This document shows, one piece after another, positions 21,970 through 29,690 of a DNA stretch of 35,745 nucleotides (position 1 is the first letter of the stretch; the number at the start of each line of letters is the position of its first letter). Under the pieces are notes generated by a model, which saw nothing but the letters and a program-made list of their open reading frames with translations, did no database searches and was not told the origin of the DNA. Origin of the DNA: JAGTRP01 sp035255045 (lineage in GTDB: Bacteria; Pseudomonadota; Gammaproteobacteria; Burkholderiales; Rhodocyclaceae); assembly GCA_035255045.1 (NCBI GenBank), contig DATFAA010000055.1:1-35745 (forward strand), given 5' to 3'. A program made the position numbers and the translations under genes.

Positions 21970-22749
21970 CTAGCCCTCGGCTTCGAGGCGCATGGCGGCG
22001 CGCACCAGGCGCTGCTCCTCCTGCTCGATTTCCATGAACATGTCGCGCAGGCCGTTGATGTGCTCCCGGGCGATGCGCTCGGCCCGCTCGGCGTCCCGGT
22101 CCGCGATGGCCTGGTAGAGACGGCTGTGGTGGCGGTCGATGATCTTCTTCAGGGCCGGGCGGTGGTAGAGGTTGCAGACCGAGGCAAAGACGCTGCTCAG
22201 CATGAGGTCGGACAGGGATTGCAGGGTGTGCACCAGTACCGGGTTGTGGGCCGCGTCGTTGATGGCCCGGTGGAAGGCGTGGTCGAGGCGGGCGTGCTCC
22301 TCCCGGCTGACCTCCGCCATCGCGTCCTGCTTCTCCTGCATCTCCTCGTAGCGCCGCCGGATCATGATCAGGTCGGCCGGGGTGGCCCGCAGCGCCGCCA
22401 GGCGGGCGGCCTCGCTCTCCAGGATGGCGCGCACCTCCAGCAGGTCGTAGAGGGTGCGCGGCTGGGAGTTGAAGAGATGCATCAGGGGCGTGGCGTCCCG
22501 GTCCGCCGACAGGCGGGCGACGAAGGAGCCCTTGCCGTGCCGGGTCTCGATGATCCCCAGGCCGCGCAGGATGCGCAGCCCCTCCCGCAGGGCAGAACGG
22601 GAAGCCCCCAGCTTTTCGCACAGGCGCCGCTCCGAGGGCAGCGGGTCGCCGGCCTTGAGAATGCCGTCCATGATCAGGCGTTCGATGCGCTCGGCTACGG
22701 CATCCGCCACCTGTTTGCCCTCGGCCGCAGCCGGATCAAGCCGCTTCAT
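21970..22749 (-). CDS. glcC: FadR-subfamily GntR regulator, probable glycolate regulator
   Basis: The 259-residue protein has an N-terminal winged HTH (about 10-78) with ERLIMDGILKAGDPLPSERR, ASRSALREGLRILRGLGIIE and the wing RHGKGSFV. A C-terminal all-helical FCD ligand domain (about 95-245) has the metal or ligand residues of the family, such as DHAFHRAINDAAHN and HHSRLYQAIADRDAERAERI. It is divergent from glcDEFG and is most likely GlcC, responding to glycolate or a related acid. An LldR- or PdhR-like assignment cannot be excluded. The ATG at 22749 is directly flanked by a TGGT-N3-ACCA operator, which indicates autoregulation. Confidence 0.85.
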   Translation of the reverse strand: MKRLDPAAAEGKQVADAVAERIERLIMDGILKAGDPLPSERRLCEKLGASRSALREGLRILRGLGIIETRHGKGSFVARLSADRDATPLMHLFNSQPRTLYDLLEVRAILESEAARLAALRATPADLIMIRRRYEEMQEKQDAMAEVSREEHARLDHAFHRAINDAAHNPVLVHTLQSLSDLMLSSVFASVCNLYHRPALKKIIDRHHSRLYQAIADRDAERAERIAREHINGLRDMFMEIEQEEQRLVRAAMRLEAEG

Positions 22750-22751
22750 AG

Positions 22752-22762
22752 TGGTAGGACCA
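22752..22762. promoter_or_regulatory. GlcC/FadR-type operator 1
   Basis: TGGTAGGACCA matches the TGGT-N3-ACCA operator core of FadR-subfamily GntR regulators. It lies two bases upstream of the glcC ATG, so binding would block initiation of the glcC message. The flanks are less symmetric than in operator 2. Confidence 0.75.
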
Positions 22763-22860
22763 GTGTCAAATGGAAATCTGCCCAGCAACCGGGAAGCCTT
22801 GTCCCGGCACGCCAAGTCCGTATTTAAGCACACTCCCCGGTGGGCACCGGTAAAACAAAC

Positions 22861-22871
22861 TGGTCGGACCA
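22861..22871. promoter_or_regulatory. GlcC/FadR-type operator 2
   Basis: TGGTCGGACCA is a perfect core match and the palindrome extends to ACTGGT-N3-ACCAGT. It lies 105 bases upstream of the glcD start and 109 bases from operator 1. The spacing would allow two dimers to bridge the divergent promoters. Confidence 0.8.
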
Positions 22872-22976
22872 GTGCCTTCGGCGGTTGAAATGCCGGCCAC
22901 CGCCTTCTACCATGCCCTTCCACTCGTGCGCCGTGACTCCCGGCGGGGCGAGAAAAAACCACAACAGAGGAAAGCG

Positions 22977-24461
22977 ATGAGCGTTCGAGAAGACAAGCGA
23001 GCCGACCTGCTGGCGGACCTCCAGGCGGCGGTGCCCGGCTCCGGCGTCCTGTACGAGGAGGAGGACCTGCGCCCCTACGAGTGCGACGCCCTCTCCGCCT
23101 ACCGGCAGCTGCCCCGGGCAGTGGTCCTGCCCCGCACCGAAGCCGAGCTCAGGCAGGTGCTGGAAATCTGCTGGAGGCACCGGGTGCCCGTGGTGGCCCG
23201 GGGCGCCGGCACCGGCCTCTCGGGAGGCGCCCTGCCCCATGCCGAGGGCGTGGTGGTGTCCCTGGCCCGCTTCATGCGCATCCTCGAGATCGACCCCAAG
23301 TCCCGTACCGCCCGGGTCCAGCCCGGGGTGCGCAACCTCGCCCTGTCGGAAGCGGCAGCGCCCTTCAACCTCTACTACGCCCCCGATCCCTCCTCCCAGA
23401 TCGCCTGCAGCCTGGGCGGCAACGTGGCCGAGAATTCCGGTGGCGTGCACTGCCTCAAGTACGGCCTGACCGTGCATAACGTCCTGGCCGTCCGGGCCCT
23501 GGTGCTGTCGGAGGACGGCGTGGATGAGGTGGTCTTCGGCGGCCCCGGCCCCGATGCGCCGGGCCTCGACCTGCTGGCCGTCATCACCGGCTCTGAGGGC
23601 ATGCTCATCGTCATCACCGAAATCACCGTGCGCCTGACCCCCAAGGCCGAGGTGGCCCGGGTGGTCATGGCCTCCTTCGCCTCGGTGACGGTGGCGGCCG
23701 ACGCGGTGGCGGAAATCATCGCCGCCGGCATCATCCCGGCCGGCCTGGAGATGATGGACAAGCAGGCTATCGCCGCCGTCGAGCCCTTCGCCCGGGCCGG
23801 CTACGACACCGGCGCCGCCGCCATCCTGCTGTGCGAGTCGGACGGCACGCCGGAAGAGGTGGCGGACGAGATCGAGCGGGTCATCCAGGTGCTGGGCAAT
23901 GCCGGCGCCAGCCAGGTCCGGGTCTCCCAGGACGAGGCCGAGCGCCTGCGCTTCTGGGCCGGACGCAAGGCGGCCTTCCCGGCGGTGGGGCGCATCACGC
24001 CGGACTACCTGTGCATGGACGGCACCATCCCCAGGAAGCGCCTGGGCGAGATGCTCTCGGCCATCGAAGCCATGGAGCGCAAATACCGCCTGCGCTGCGC
24101 CAACGTCTTCCATGCCGGCGACGGCAACCTCCACCCCCTCATCATGTTCGACGCCAACGACCGGGACGAGACCGCCCGGGCCCTGGCCTTCGGCGCCGAG
24201 ATCCTGGAGCTGTCGGTGGCCCTGGGCGGCACCATCACCGGCGAGCACGGCGTCGGCATCGAGAAGCTGGCCCAGATGTGCGTCCAGTTCACCCCCGAAG
24301 AACTGGCGGCCTTCGGCGCCGTCAAGGCGGCCTTCGATCCCCTCGGACTGCTCAATCCGGGCAAGGTCGTCCCGACCGCCGCCCGCTGCCGGGAATACCG
24401 CCAGACCGGCGGCGGCCAGCGCCACGAATGCTGCGACCACAAGAAGGAAACCACCGCATGA
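22977..24461 (+). CDS. glcD: Glycolate oxidase FAD-binding subunit GlcD
   Basis: The 494-residue flavoprotein is of the PCMH/VAO type. It has the FAD-binding GAGTGLSGGALP, the segment SLGGNVAENSGGVHCLKYGL and the C-terminal catalytic block NVFHAGDGNLHPLIMFD and GEHGVGIEKL. It oxidises glycolate to glyoxylate, passing electrons through GlcE and GlcF to quinone at the membrane. The extra C-terminal tail HECCDHKK is cysteine- and histidine-rich. The ATG at 22977 follows GAGG. glcE begins with a four-base overlap (ATGA). Confidence 0.95.
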   Translation: MSVREDKRADLLADLQAAVPGSGVLYEEEDLRPYECDALSAYRQLPRAVVLPRTEAELRQVLEICWRHRVPVVARGAGTGLSGGALPHAEGVVVSLARFMRILEIDPKSRTARVQPGVRNLALSEAAAPFNLYYAPDPSSQIACSLGGNVAENSGGVHCLKYGLTVHNVLAVRALVLSEDGVDEVVFGGPGPDAPGLDLLAVITGSEGMLIVITEITVRLTPKAEVARVVMASFASVTVAADAVAEIIAAGIIPAGLEMMDKQAIAAVEPFARAGYDTGAAAILLCESDGTPEEVADEIERVIQVLGNAGASQVRVSQDEAERLRFWAGRKAAFPAVGRITPDYLCMDGTIPRKRLGEMLSAIEAMERKYRLRCANVFHAGDGNLHPLIMFDANDRDETARALAFGAEILELSVALGGTITGEHGVGIEKLAQMCVQFTPEELAAFGAVKAAFDPLGLLNPGKVVPTAARCREYRQTGGGQRHECCDHKKETTA

Positions 24462-25573
24462 GCCTGGCCATCGAGACCGTCGCCGCCGAGCTTCCCGCCG
24501 ACCCCGTCCTCGGCGCCTGGCGCGAGCAGATCCGCTCGGCCGCCGCCGACCGGCGGGCCCTCGTCATCCAGGGCGGCGGCAGCAAGGCCTTCTACGGCCT
24601 GCCCGTCGAAGGCGAGCGGCTGGATGCCCGCCAATACAAGGGCATCGTCGCCTACGAGCCGACCGAGCTGGTGATCACCGCCCGCTGCGGCACCCCGCTG
24701 GCGGAAATCGAAGCCGCCCTCGCCGAGCGCGGGCAGATGCTGGCCTTCGAGCCGCCCCGCTTTTCGTCCGCCTCGACCATCGGCGGCGTCGTGGCCGCCG
24801 GCCTCTCCGGGCCGCGGCGCATGGCCGCCGGCGCGGTGCGCGACTTCGTGCTCGGGGTGCGGCTGATGGATGGCAAGGGCGACCTGCTCTCCTTCGGCGG
24901 CCAGGTGATGAAGAACGTCGCCGGCTACGACGTCTCCCGCCTGCTGGCCGGCAGCCTGGGCTGCCTGGGGGTGCTCGCCGAAGTCTCCCTCAAGGTCGTG
25001 CCGCGGCCCCGGGGCGAAATGACCCTGCGATTCGAGCTGACCGAGGCGGAGGCCCTGCACCGCCTCAACCGCTGGTCCGGCCAGCCCCTGCCCCTGTCGG
25101 CCAGCGCCTGGTTCGACGGCATCCTGCACCTGCGCCTCTCAGGGGCCGAGCCCGCCGTCGCGGCGGCCCGCCAGAAGCTGGGTGGCGACGCCCTGGCCGA
25201 AGGGGCGGCAGCCGACTTGTGGGCCGGCCTGCGGGACCAGCGCCACGGCTTCTTCGGCCCCAGCCACGACAGCCTGTTCCGCCTCGCCCTGGCCGACACG
25301 GCGGCCCCCCTGGCCCTGCCCGGCCCGCAGCTCATCGAATGGGGCGGCGCCCAGCGCTGGTGCCGCGCCCATGCCGACCGGCTGGAGGATATCCGCGCCA
25401 TCGCCGCGGCGGCCGGCGGCCACGCCACCCTCTTCCGCCTGCCCGAGGGCAGCCGGCGCGGCGCCTTCCTGGCGCCCCTGCCCAAGCCCCTGCAGCGCAT
25501 CCACCGCGCCCTCAAGCAATCTTTCGACCCGGCCGGGGTGTTCAACCGCGGCCGCATGTACCCGGAGTTCTGA
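24458..25573 (+). CDS. glcE: Glycolate oxidase subunit GlcE
   Basis: The 371-residue protein is the smaller FAD-binding partner. It has the nucleotide-binding GGGSKAFYGLPV, the segment FEPPRFSSASTIGGVVAAGL, and the conserved GGQVMKNVAGYDVSRLLAGS. The C-terminus, KQSFDPAGVFNRGRMYPEF, is typical of the family. It overlaps both neighbours in the ATGA/TGATG manner (glcD at its start, glcF at its end), so the three subunits are translationally coupled and assembled together. Confidence 0.95.
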   Translation: MSLAIETVAAELPADPVLGAWREQIRSAAADRRALVIQGGGSKAFYGLPVEGERLDARQYKGIVAYEPTELVITARCGTPLAEIEAALAERGQMLAFEPPRFSSASTIGGVVAAGLSGPRRMAAGAVRDFVLGVRLMDGKGDLLSFGGQVMKNVAGYDVSRLLAGSLGCLGVLAEVSLKVVPRPRGEMTLRFELTEAEALHRLNRWSGQPLPLSASAWFDGILHLRLSGAEPAVAAARQKLGGDALAEGAAADLWAGLRDQRHGFFGPSHDSLFRLALADTAAPLALPGPQLIEWGGAQRWCRAHADRLEDIRAIAAAAGGHATLFRLPEGSRRGAFLAPLPKPLQRIHRALKQSFDPAGVFNRGRMYPEF

Positions 25574-26793
25574 TGGAAACCCATCTTGCCGACTGGATCC
25601 GCGACACGCCCGAGGGCAAGGAGGCCGAGGCCGTCCTGCGCGCCTGCGTGCACTGCGGCTTCTGCAACGCCACCTGCCCCACCTACCAGCTCCTCGGTGA
25701 CGAGCTGGACGGCCCCCGGGGCCGCATCTACCTGATGAAGCAGATGTTCGAGACCGGCCAGGTCACCGCCAGTACCCGGGAACACCTGGACCGCTGCCTG
25801 ACCTGCCGCAACTGCGAGACCACCTGCCCCTCCGGGGTGCAGTACCACAAGCTCCTCGACATCGGCCGCGCCAAGATCGAGACCCTGGCGCCGCGCCCGG
25901 CCGGCGAGCGCGTCCAGCGCAAGCTGCTGCGCAACGTCATTGCCCGGCCGGCGGTGTTCAAGGCGGCGATGGGGGCCGCCCGGATGGCGTATTCCTTCCT
26001 GCCGGATTCGATGGCGGCCAAGCTGCCCCGCAAGGTCGCCCGGGCCGGCCAGCGCCCCGCCCCGCGCCACGCCCGCCGGGTCCTGATGCTGGAGGGCTGC
26101 GTCCAGCCCGAGCTGTCGCCCAACACCAATGCCGCCACCGCCCGGGTCCTGGACCGGCTGGGGATCAGCGTTACCCCGGTGGCCGAGGCCGGCTGCTGCG
26201 GCGCCGTGGATTTCCACATGAATGCCCAGGAGGCGGGCCTCGAACGCGCCCGCCGCAATATCGACGCCTGGTGGCCGGCCATCTCGACGGGGGAAGTGGA
26301 AGCCATCGTCCAGACCGCCAGCGGTTGCGGCGCCTTCGTCAAGGAATACGGCTACCTGCTACGGGACGACCCGACCTACGCCGCCCGGGCGCAGCGGGTC
26401 AGCGAACTGGCCAAGGACCTGGTCGAGGTGCTGCGGGATGAGCCCCTGGAGCAGCTGGGCGTGCGCGCCGACAAGCGCCTGGCCTTCCATTGCCCCTGCA
26501 CCCTGCAGCATGCCCAGAAGCTGGGTGGCGCGGTGGAAGGGGTACTGCGGCGCCTGGGCTTCGACCTCACGCCGGTGCCCGAGGGGCACCTGTGCTGCGG
26601 GTCGGCGGGCACCTATTCCATCACCCAGCCGGAAATATCCCTGGCCCTGCGCGATCGCAAACTGGATGCCCTGGAGAGCGGCAAGCCGGAGCTGATCGTG
26701 ACCGCCAATATCGGCTGCCAGACCCACCTGGACGGTGCCGGCCGGACCCCGGTACGCCATTGGATCGAAATCGTCGACCAGGCACTCCAATAG
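25573..26793 (+). CDS. glcF: Glycolate oxidase iron-sulfur subunit GlcF
   Basis: The 406-residue protein has two [4Fe-4S] ferredoxin-like clusters (CVHCGFCNATCP around 25-36 and CLTCRNCETTCP around 75-86). Two cysteine-rich CCG-type domains follow, with EAGCCGAVDFH, PCTLQHAQ, HLCCGSAGTYS and NIGCQTH. These accept electrons from the GlcDE flavins and deliver them to the membrane quinone pool. It starts within the glcE stop codon (TGATG). Confidence 0.95.
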   Translation: METHLADWIRDTPEGKEAEAVLRACVHCGFCNATCPTYQLLGDELDGPRGRIYLMKQMFETGQVTASTREHLDRCLTCRNCETTCPSGVQYHKLLDIGRAKIETLAPRPAGERVQRKLLRNVIARPAVFKAAMGAARMAYSFLPDSMAAKLPRKVARAGQRPAPRHARRVLMLEGCVQPELSPNTNAATARVLDRLGISVTPVAEAGCCGAVDFHMNAQEAGLERARRNIDAWWPAISTGEVEAIVQTASGCGAFVKEYGYLLRDDPTYAARAQRVSELAKDLVEVLRDEPLEQLGVRADKRLAFHCPCTLQHAQKLGGAVEGVLRRLGFDLTPVPEGHLCCGSAGTYSITQPEISLALRDRKLDALESGKPELIVTANIGCQTHLDGAGRTPVRHWIEIVDQALQ

Positions 26794-26837
26794 GGCGTCC
26801 AGCGCCCATCCCAAACAAGTATTCAGGAGGAATCCCC

Positions 26838-27245
26838 ATGCAGACCCGACCCATGCTCACCGGCAACGACGTTGCCGCCATTCTCAACGCCGCCCGGACC
26901 GAGGCCCAGCGCAACAACTGGGCGGTATCCATCGCCGTGGTGGACGACGGTGGCCATCCCCTGGCCCTGGAGCGCCTCGACGGCTGCGCCCCCATCGGCG
27001 CCTACGTCTGCGCCGAGAAGGCGCGCACCGCCGCCCTCGGGCGCCGGGAATCGAAAGCCTACGAGGACATGATCAATGGCGGACGCACCGCGTTCCTGTC
27101 CGCCCCGACCATCAGTGGCCTGCTCGAGGGCGGCGTGCCCATCGTCGTCGAAGGCCATGTCGTCGGTGCCGTCGGCGTCTCCGGCGTCAAGAGCGACCAG
27201 GATGCCCAGATCGCCCGGGCCGGGGTCGCCGCGGTCCAGGGTTGA
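26838..27245 (+). CDS. glcG: GlcG/HbpS-like protein
   Basis: The 135-residue protein is a full-length GlcG/HbpS domain, with AILNAARTEAQRNNWAVSIA, VVDDGGHPLALERLDGC and a C-terminal GGVPIVVEGHVVGAVGVSGV. HbpS members bind heme; GlcG of glycolate operons has no firmly established function. AGGAGG precedes the ATG. It is the last gene of the glcDEFG operon, 44 bases after glcF. No clear terminator is visible before the tRNA promoter. Confidence 0.9.
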   Translation: MQTRPMLTGNDVAAILNAARTEAQRNNWAVSIAVVDDGGHPLALERLDGCAPIGAYVCAEKARTAALGRRESKAYEDMINGGRTAFLSAPTISGLLEGGVPIVVEGHVVGAVGVSGVKSDQDAQIARAGVAAVQG

Positions 27246-27275
27246 GCATCCCAGTAATATTTTTTTACAGAACGC

Positions 27276-27304
27276 TGGACTTCCCCGTTTTCTTTCTTTA
27301 GAAT
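27276..27304 (+). promoter_or_regulatory. Sigma-70-like promoter of the tRNA unit
   Basis: TGGACT (27276-27281) and TAGAAT (27299-27304) are separated by 17 bases, matching four and five of six consensus positions. Transcription would begin about 10-12 bases before tRNA-Leu. The run of T residues upstream may act as an UP-like element. Confidence 0.7.
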
Positions 27305-27322
27305 TCGCGGCCTTTCGATGCT

Positions 27323-27407
<85 letters not shown>

Positions 27408-27428
27408 GCCAAGCGGCATCGGAAGAAA

Positions 27429-27468
27429 GCGGTAATGCGGTAATGCGGTAATGCGGTAAAGCGGTAAT
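27429..27468. repeat. Five tandem 8-bp repeats between tRNA-Leu and tRNA-Gly
   Basis: Five consecutive units of GCGGTAAT run without interruption (the fourth ends in A rather than T) and abut the first base of tRNA-Gly, which itself starts GCGG. An inverted copy of the motif, CGCATTACC, lies just after tRNA-Gly at 27548-27556. Slippage expansion or a processing-related structure are possible explanations. Confidence 0.85.
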
Positions 27469-27544
27469 GCGGGAGTAGCTCAGTTGGTAGAGCGCAACCT
27501 TGCCAAGGTTGAGGTCGAGAGTTCGAGACTCTTCTCCCGCTCCA
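27469..27544 (+). tRNA. tRNA-Gly (GCC)
   Basis: Acceptor arms GCGGGAG and CTCCCGC pair and are followed by TCCA. The anticodon arm CAACC/GGTTG closes a seven-base loop with GCC at 27502-27504. D- and T-arms are regular, and the total is 76 bases. Confidence 0.97.
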
Positions 27545-27562
27545 GAGCGCATTACCATCGGA

Positions 27563-27638
27563 CGCGGGGTGGAGCAGTTGGCAGCTCGTCGGGCTCATAA
27601 CCCGAAGGTCGCAGGTTCAAGTCCTGCCCCCGCAACCA
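27563..27638 (+). tRNA. Initiator tRNA-fMet (CAT)
   Basis: It begins CGCGGGG with the mismatched C1 of bacterial initiator tRNA. The three consecutive G-C pairs of the anticodon stem (GGGCTCATAACCC) and the encoded ACCA end are further initiator hallmarks. The anticodon CAT lies at 27595-27597. Length is 76 bases, one shorter than the E. coli initiator in the D-loop. Confidence 0.96.
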
Positions 27639-27651
27639 ACGAATTTTGTAG

Positions 27652-27683
27652 AAAGCCAATCAGCCAGCGCTGGTTGGCTTTTT
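27652..27683 (+). terminator. Intrinsic terminator of the tRNA unit
   Basis: AAAGCCAA pairs with TTGGCTTT, with an inner CCAG/CTGG stem and a short bulge, followed by a T-run. It lies 13 bases after the initiator tRNA. Confidence 0.88.
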
Positions 27684-27726
27684 GCATTTCGGGCCCGGGG
27701 AATATCCGAGCCCATCCGGATGCGCC

Positions 27727-28944
27727 CTACTCCATGGCCAGGCGCTGGTCTTGCAGGAAGGGACGGTCGATGTGCCGGGCGAGCTCTTCGCAGGTCGCCT
27801 CGGGCACGCCCTGGGCAGCGAAGTGCTGCCGCCAGCCCTGGACCACCTGGGCAACCCGGCGGGCTTCCGCCACGGCGTCCCGGGGGGTGAGCCAATACTG
27901 GCTGGCGGCGGACAGCGCATTGTCGATAGTCGATTCCGCCCCCCGTGCCCCCACCTCCATGGCCTGGTAGCCCAGGGACTGCCCGATGGGCAGGACATCG
28001 AAGGCCGGCGCCAGGACATACTGCTGATCCTCCCGGACCAGGATCACATGGTTCTTCTCGTGGTCGTCGGTGTTGTCGATGAGGATGTTGAAAACGAGGC
28101 GCCGGAACAGCTCCCGCATCTGTTCCCGGTGGACGTCGACCGGGCCGCGCCGGCGCAGGAGCAGGGCCAGACCGGGATAGGACAGCTCCGCACCGGCGGC
28201 CTTCAGCGCCACATTGGCTGAAAGGGCGTGCAGGCGCCGCCCCGCGGCCCGGTCGAAGCGGCGGATGGCCAGGGCCGCCCCGTTCGCGAGCCGGATCGGG
28301 CGGGTTTCGGCGACGGAGATCCCGGCCTGGGCCGCCAGCGTCATCGCGGCGTGCTCGATCAGGGGTTCCGCGGATCGGTCCGCCTCGGCGAATTTGATCA
28401 CCCACTCCTCGCCGTCCAGCTGGAACAACGCCTTTGGCCGGGCGCCTCCCATGGTGACCCCAGGGGCGATCAAGCGCTTCTGGCGCGCATCGACCGGCTC
28501 CTGGGCCAGCACCCGGCGCACCACCTCGTGAACCGCCTCGATCTCCGGGAGCCTGGGGAGGGGACCGATCTCGCGGGGAACATAGGTTTCTGCCGACAGG
28601 GACACCCCCAGGGCGCCGAAGCGGTCATCGCCTGCGTAGTAGAGGTACTCGAGGAGAGAGAGCCTGGGCGGACGGTCGAGGAGGCGGATGACCCGCTCGC
28701 CCCAGCGATCGGGCCGGGCATCATCGACCGCGCCGGCGGCCGTATCCTTTTCCCGGGGGAGGTGTTCCAGGTCGGTGAGCGGCAGGTCTTCACTGAGGGG
28801 GAAACCCGCCTTGATCCAGGACTCGGCGTACTTGAGGGACACCCCGCGCCGGCCCAGGACCAGGTTCAACTCGCCCACCAAGGCGGGGGAAGCGGGGTCG
28901 CCGAGATACCAGAGGTGAAGCGAGTCCGGCGGCATGGCGTGCAA
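27727..28944 (-). CDS. HipA-family serine/threonine kinase toxin
   Basis: The roughly 405-residue HipA-like protein has an N-terminal small domain, then the kinase-like body. It has the ATP-loop region GVTMGGARPKALFQ, WVIKFAEADRS, the catalytic motif NTDDHEKNH (about 288-296 counting from the nearby ATG) and the metal-binding AFDVLPIG (about 311-318). Key residues look intact, so it is probably active. HipA-type toxins phosphorylate translation factors such as glutamyl-tRNA synthetase; the target here is unknown. A TTG at 28944 has GGAGG seven bases upstream, while the ATG at 28935 is 16 bases away, so TTG is preferred. It lies just downstream of the HipB-like gene, which is its antitoxin. 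Confidence 0.88.
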   Translation of the reverse strand: MHAMPPDSLHLWYLGDPASPALVGELNLVLGRRGVSLKYAESWIKAGFPLSEDLPLTDLEHLPREKDTAAGAVDDARPDRWGERVIRLLDRPPRLSLLEYLYYAGDDRFGALGVSLSAETYVPREIGPLPRLPEIEAVHEVVRRVLAQEPVDARQKRLIAPGVTMGGARPKALFQLDGEEWVIKFAEADRSAEPLIEHAAMTLAAQAGISVAETRPIRLANGAALAIRRFDRAAGRRLHALSANVALKAAGAELSYPGLALLLRRRGPVDVHREQMRELFRRLVFNILIDNTDDHEKNHVILVREDQQYVLAPAFDVLPIGQSLGYQAMEVGARGAESTIDNALSAASQYWLTPRDAVAEARRVAQVVQGWRQHFAAQGVPEATCEELARHIDRPFLQDQRLAME

Positions 28945-28946
28945 GT

Positions 28947-29312
28947 TCAGTCCTCCTTCTTCGTGGCGAGCCGCGCCATCCGGGAAACCCTTGTCCGGGC
29001 GGCACGCAGCTGGCTGGCCCGCCGAACGTCGGACTCCAGTGCCCGCATATCCTTGGCCGGGTCGGCCAGGTCGGCGAGCCCGTCCGACAGTCCGAGCAGC
29101 CAGAGCGCCGAGGCGTACACCCCCATGCTCACCCCGGGGTCCCCTTTCTCCAGGCGGATGAGGGTCGGCACCGACACGCCCAGGCGGGCAGCCCACTGGC
29201 GCTGGGATTCCTTGCGCCGCAGGCGGGCCAGTGCCAGGCGCTCGCCCAGCGCCTGCAGTGCGGCAAGCGCCTGGGGCGGGACCGATGAGAGGGCGATGGA
29301 GGACTTCGACAT
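28947..29312 (-). CDS. HipB-like Xre-family antitoxin
   Basis: The 121-residue protein carries an HTH of the Cro/CI type (about 25-80): LALARLRRKESQRQWAARLG, VSVPTLIRLEKGDPGVSMG. A helical tail follows, with a basic, Arg-rich C-terminal end (RAARTRVSRMARLATKKED). Such proteins bind the HipA kinase and repress their shared promoter. Its stop is two bases from the preferred HipA start. No Shine-Dalgarno sequence precedes the ATG; the region is AT-rich, with a GATAAT-like -10 close to the start, so the message may be leaderless or nearly so. Confidence 0.85.
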   Translation of the reverse strand: MSKSSIALSSVPPQALAALQALGERLALARLRRKESQRQWAARLGVSVPTLIRLEKGDPGVSMGVYASALWLLGLSDGLADLADPAKDMRALESDVRRASQLRAARTRVSRMARLATKKED

Positions 29313-29690
29313 AAAATAAAGATTATCAGCGTGGCGGCGCCTAGTAAACTTTATATTACCCCGCGCCTCCCTGCTCTGGTCGGCAACCGGGACTCGAGCC
29401 GGTAATCCAATACGAGGGTATGCCCCGCTTCGGCACCCGGAGCGAGGGGCGATCAGGAATGACGGCGCGGGCGGCACGACCCTTTCCGCCAGGCGTGACC
29501 TGGTCGTGGAAGCAGCATGGGAGAAGCCCGGGAGACGAGCCGCAGCGTCACCGAGACCAAGCAACCCGGCAAGGCCGGAATTTTGCGACGGGTGGCCAGC
29601 ATCCGAGGCCCGGGCTTGACATTCCTTACCCTGCCTTTCGGCCCTTTGCTCTTATAATCGCCGGCTACGAGAGAGTCCCCATAGAGAAGC
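29313..29690. other. Intergenic region between hipBA and the TonB-dependent receptor
   Basis: This 378-base region holds no convincing gene. The left end is AT-rich and has ATAAAG/CTTTAT in inverted orientation, probably the hipBA promoter and operator. The right end has TTGACA (29616-29621) and TATAAT (29653-29658), but 31 bases apart, so they are unlikely to form one promoter; TATAAT alone may be a -10. I looked for a cobalamin riboswitch upstream of the receptor and found no convincing B12-box core. Confidence 0.5.

Noticed and set aside
23899..26793. A 964-codon plus-strand frame overlapping glcD, glcE and glcF.
   Set aside because: It is an out-of-frame shadow for most of its length; the glcF portion within it is read in the correct frame only from 25573.
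27429..27468. A possible CRISPR-like or minisatellite array.
   Set aside because: The units are eight bases with no spacers and no cas genes are present; it is a simple tandem repeat.
29616..29658. TTGACA and TATAAT as a promoter for the receptor.
   Set aside because: The 31-base spacing is far outside the workable range of 15-19 for a sigma-70 promoter.
29361..29690. Cobalamin riboswitch upstream of the TonB-dependent receptor.
   Set aside because: The B12-box and the conserved core could not be located on either strand.
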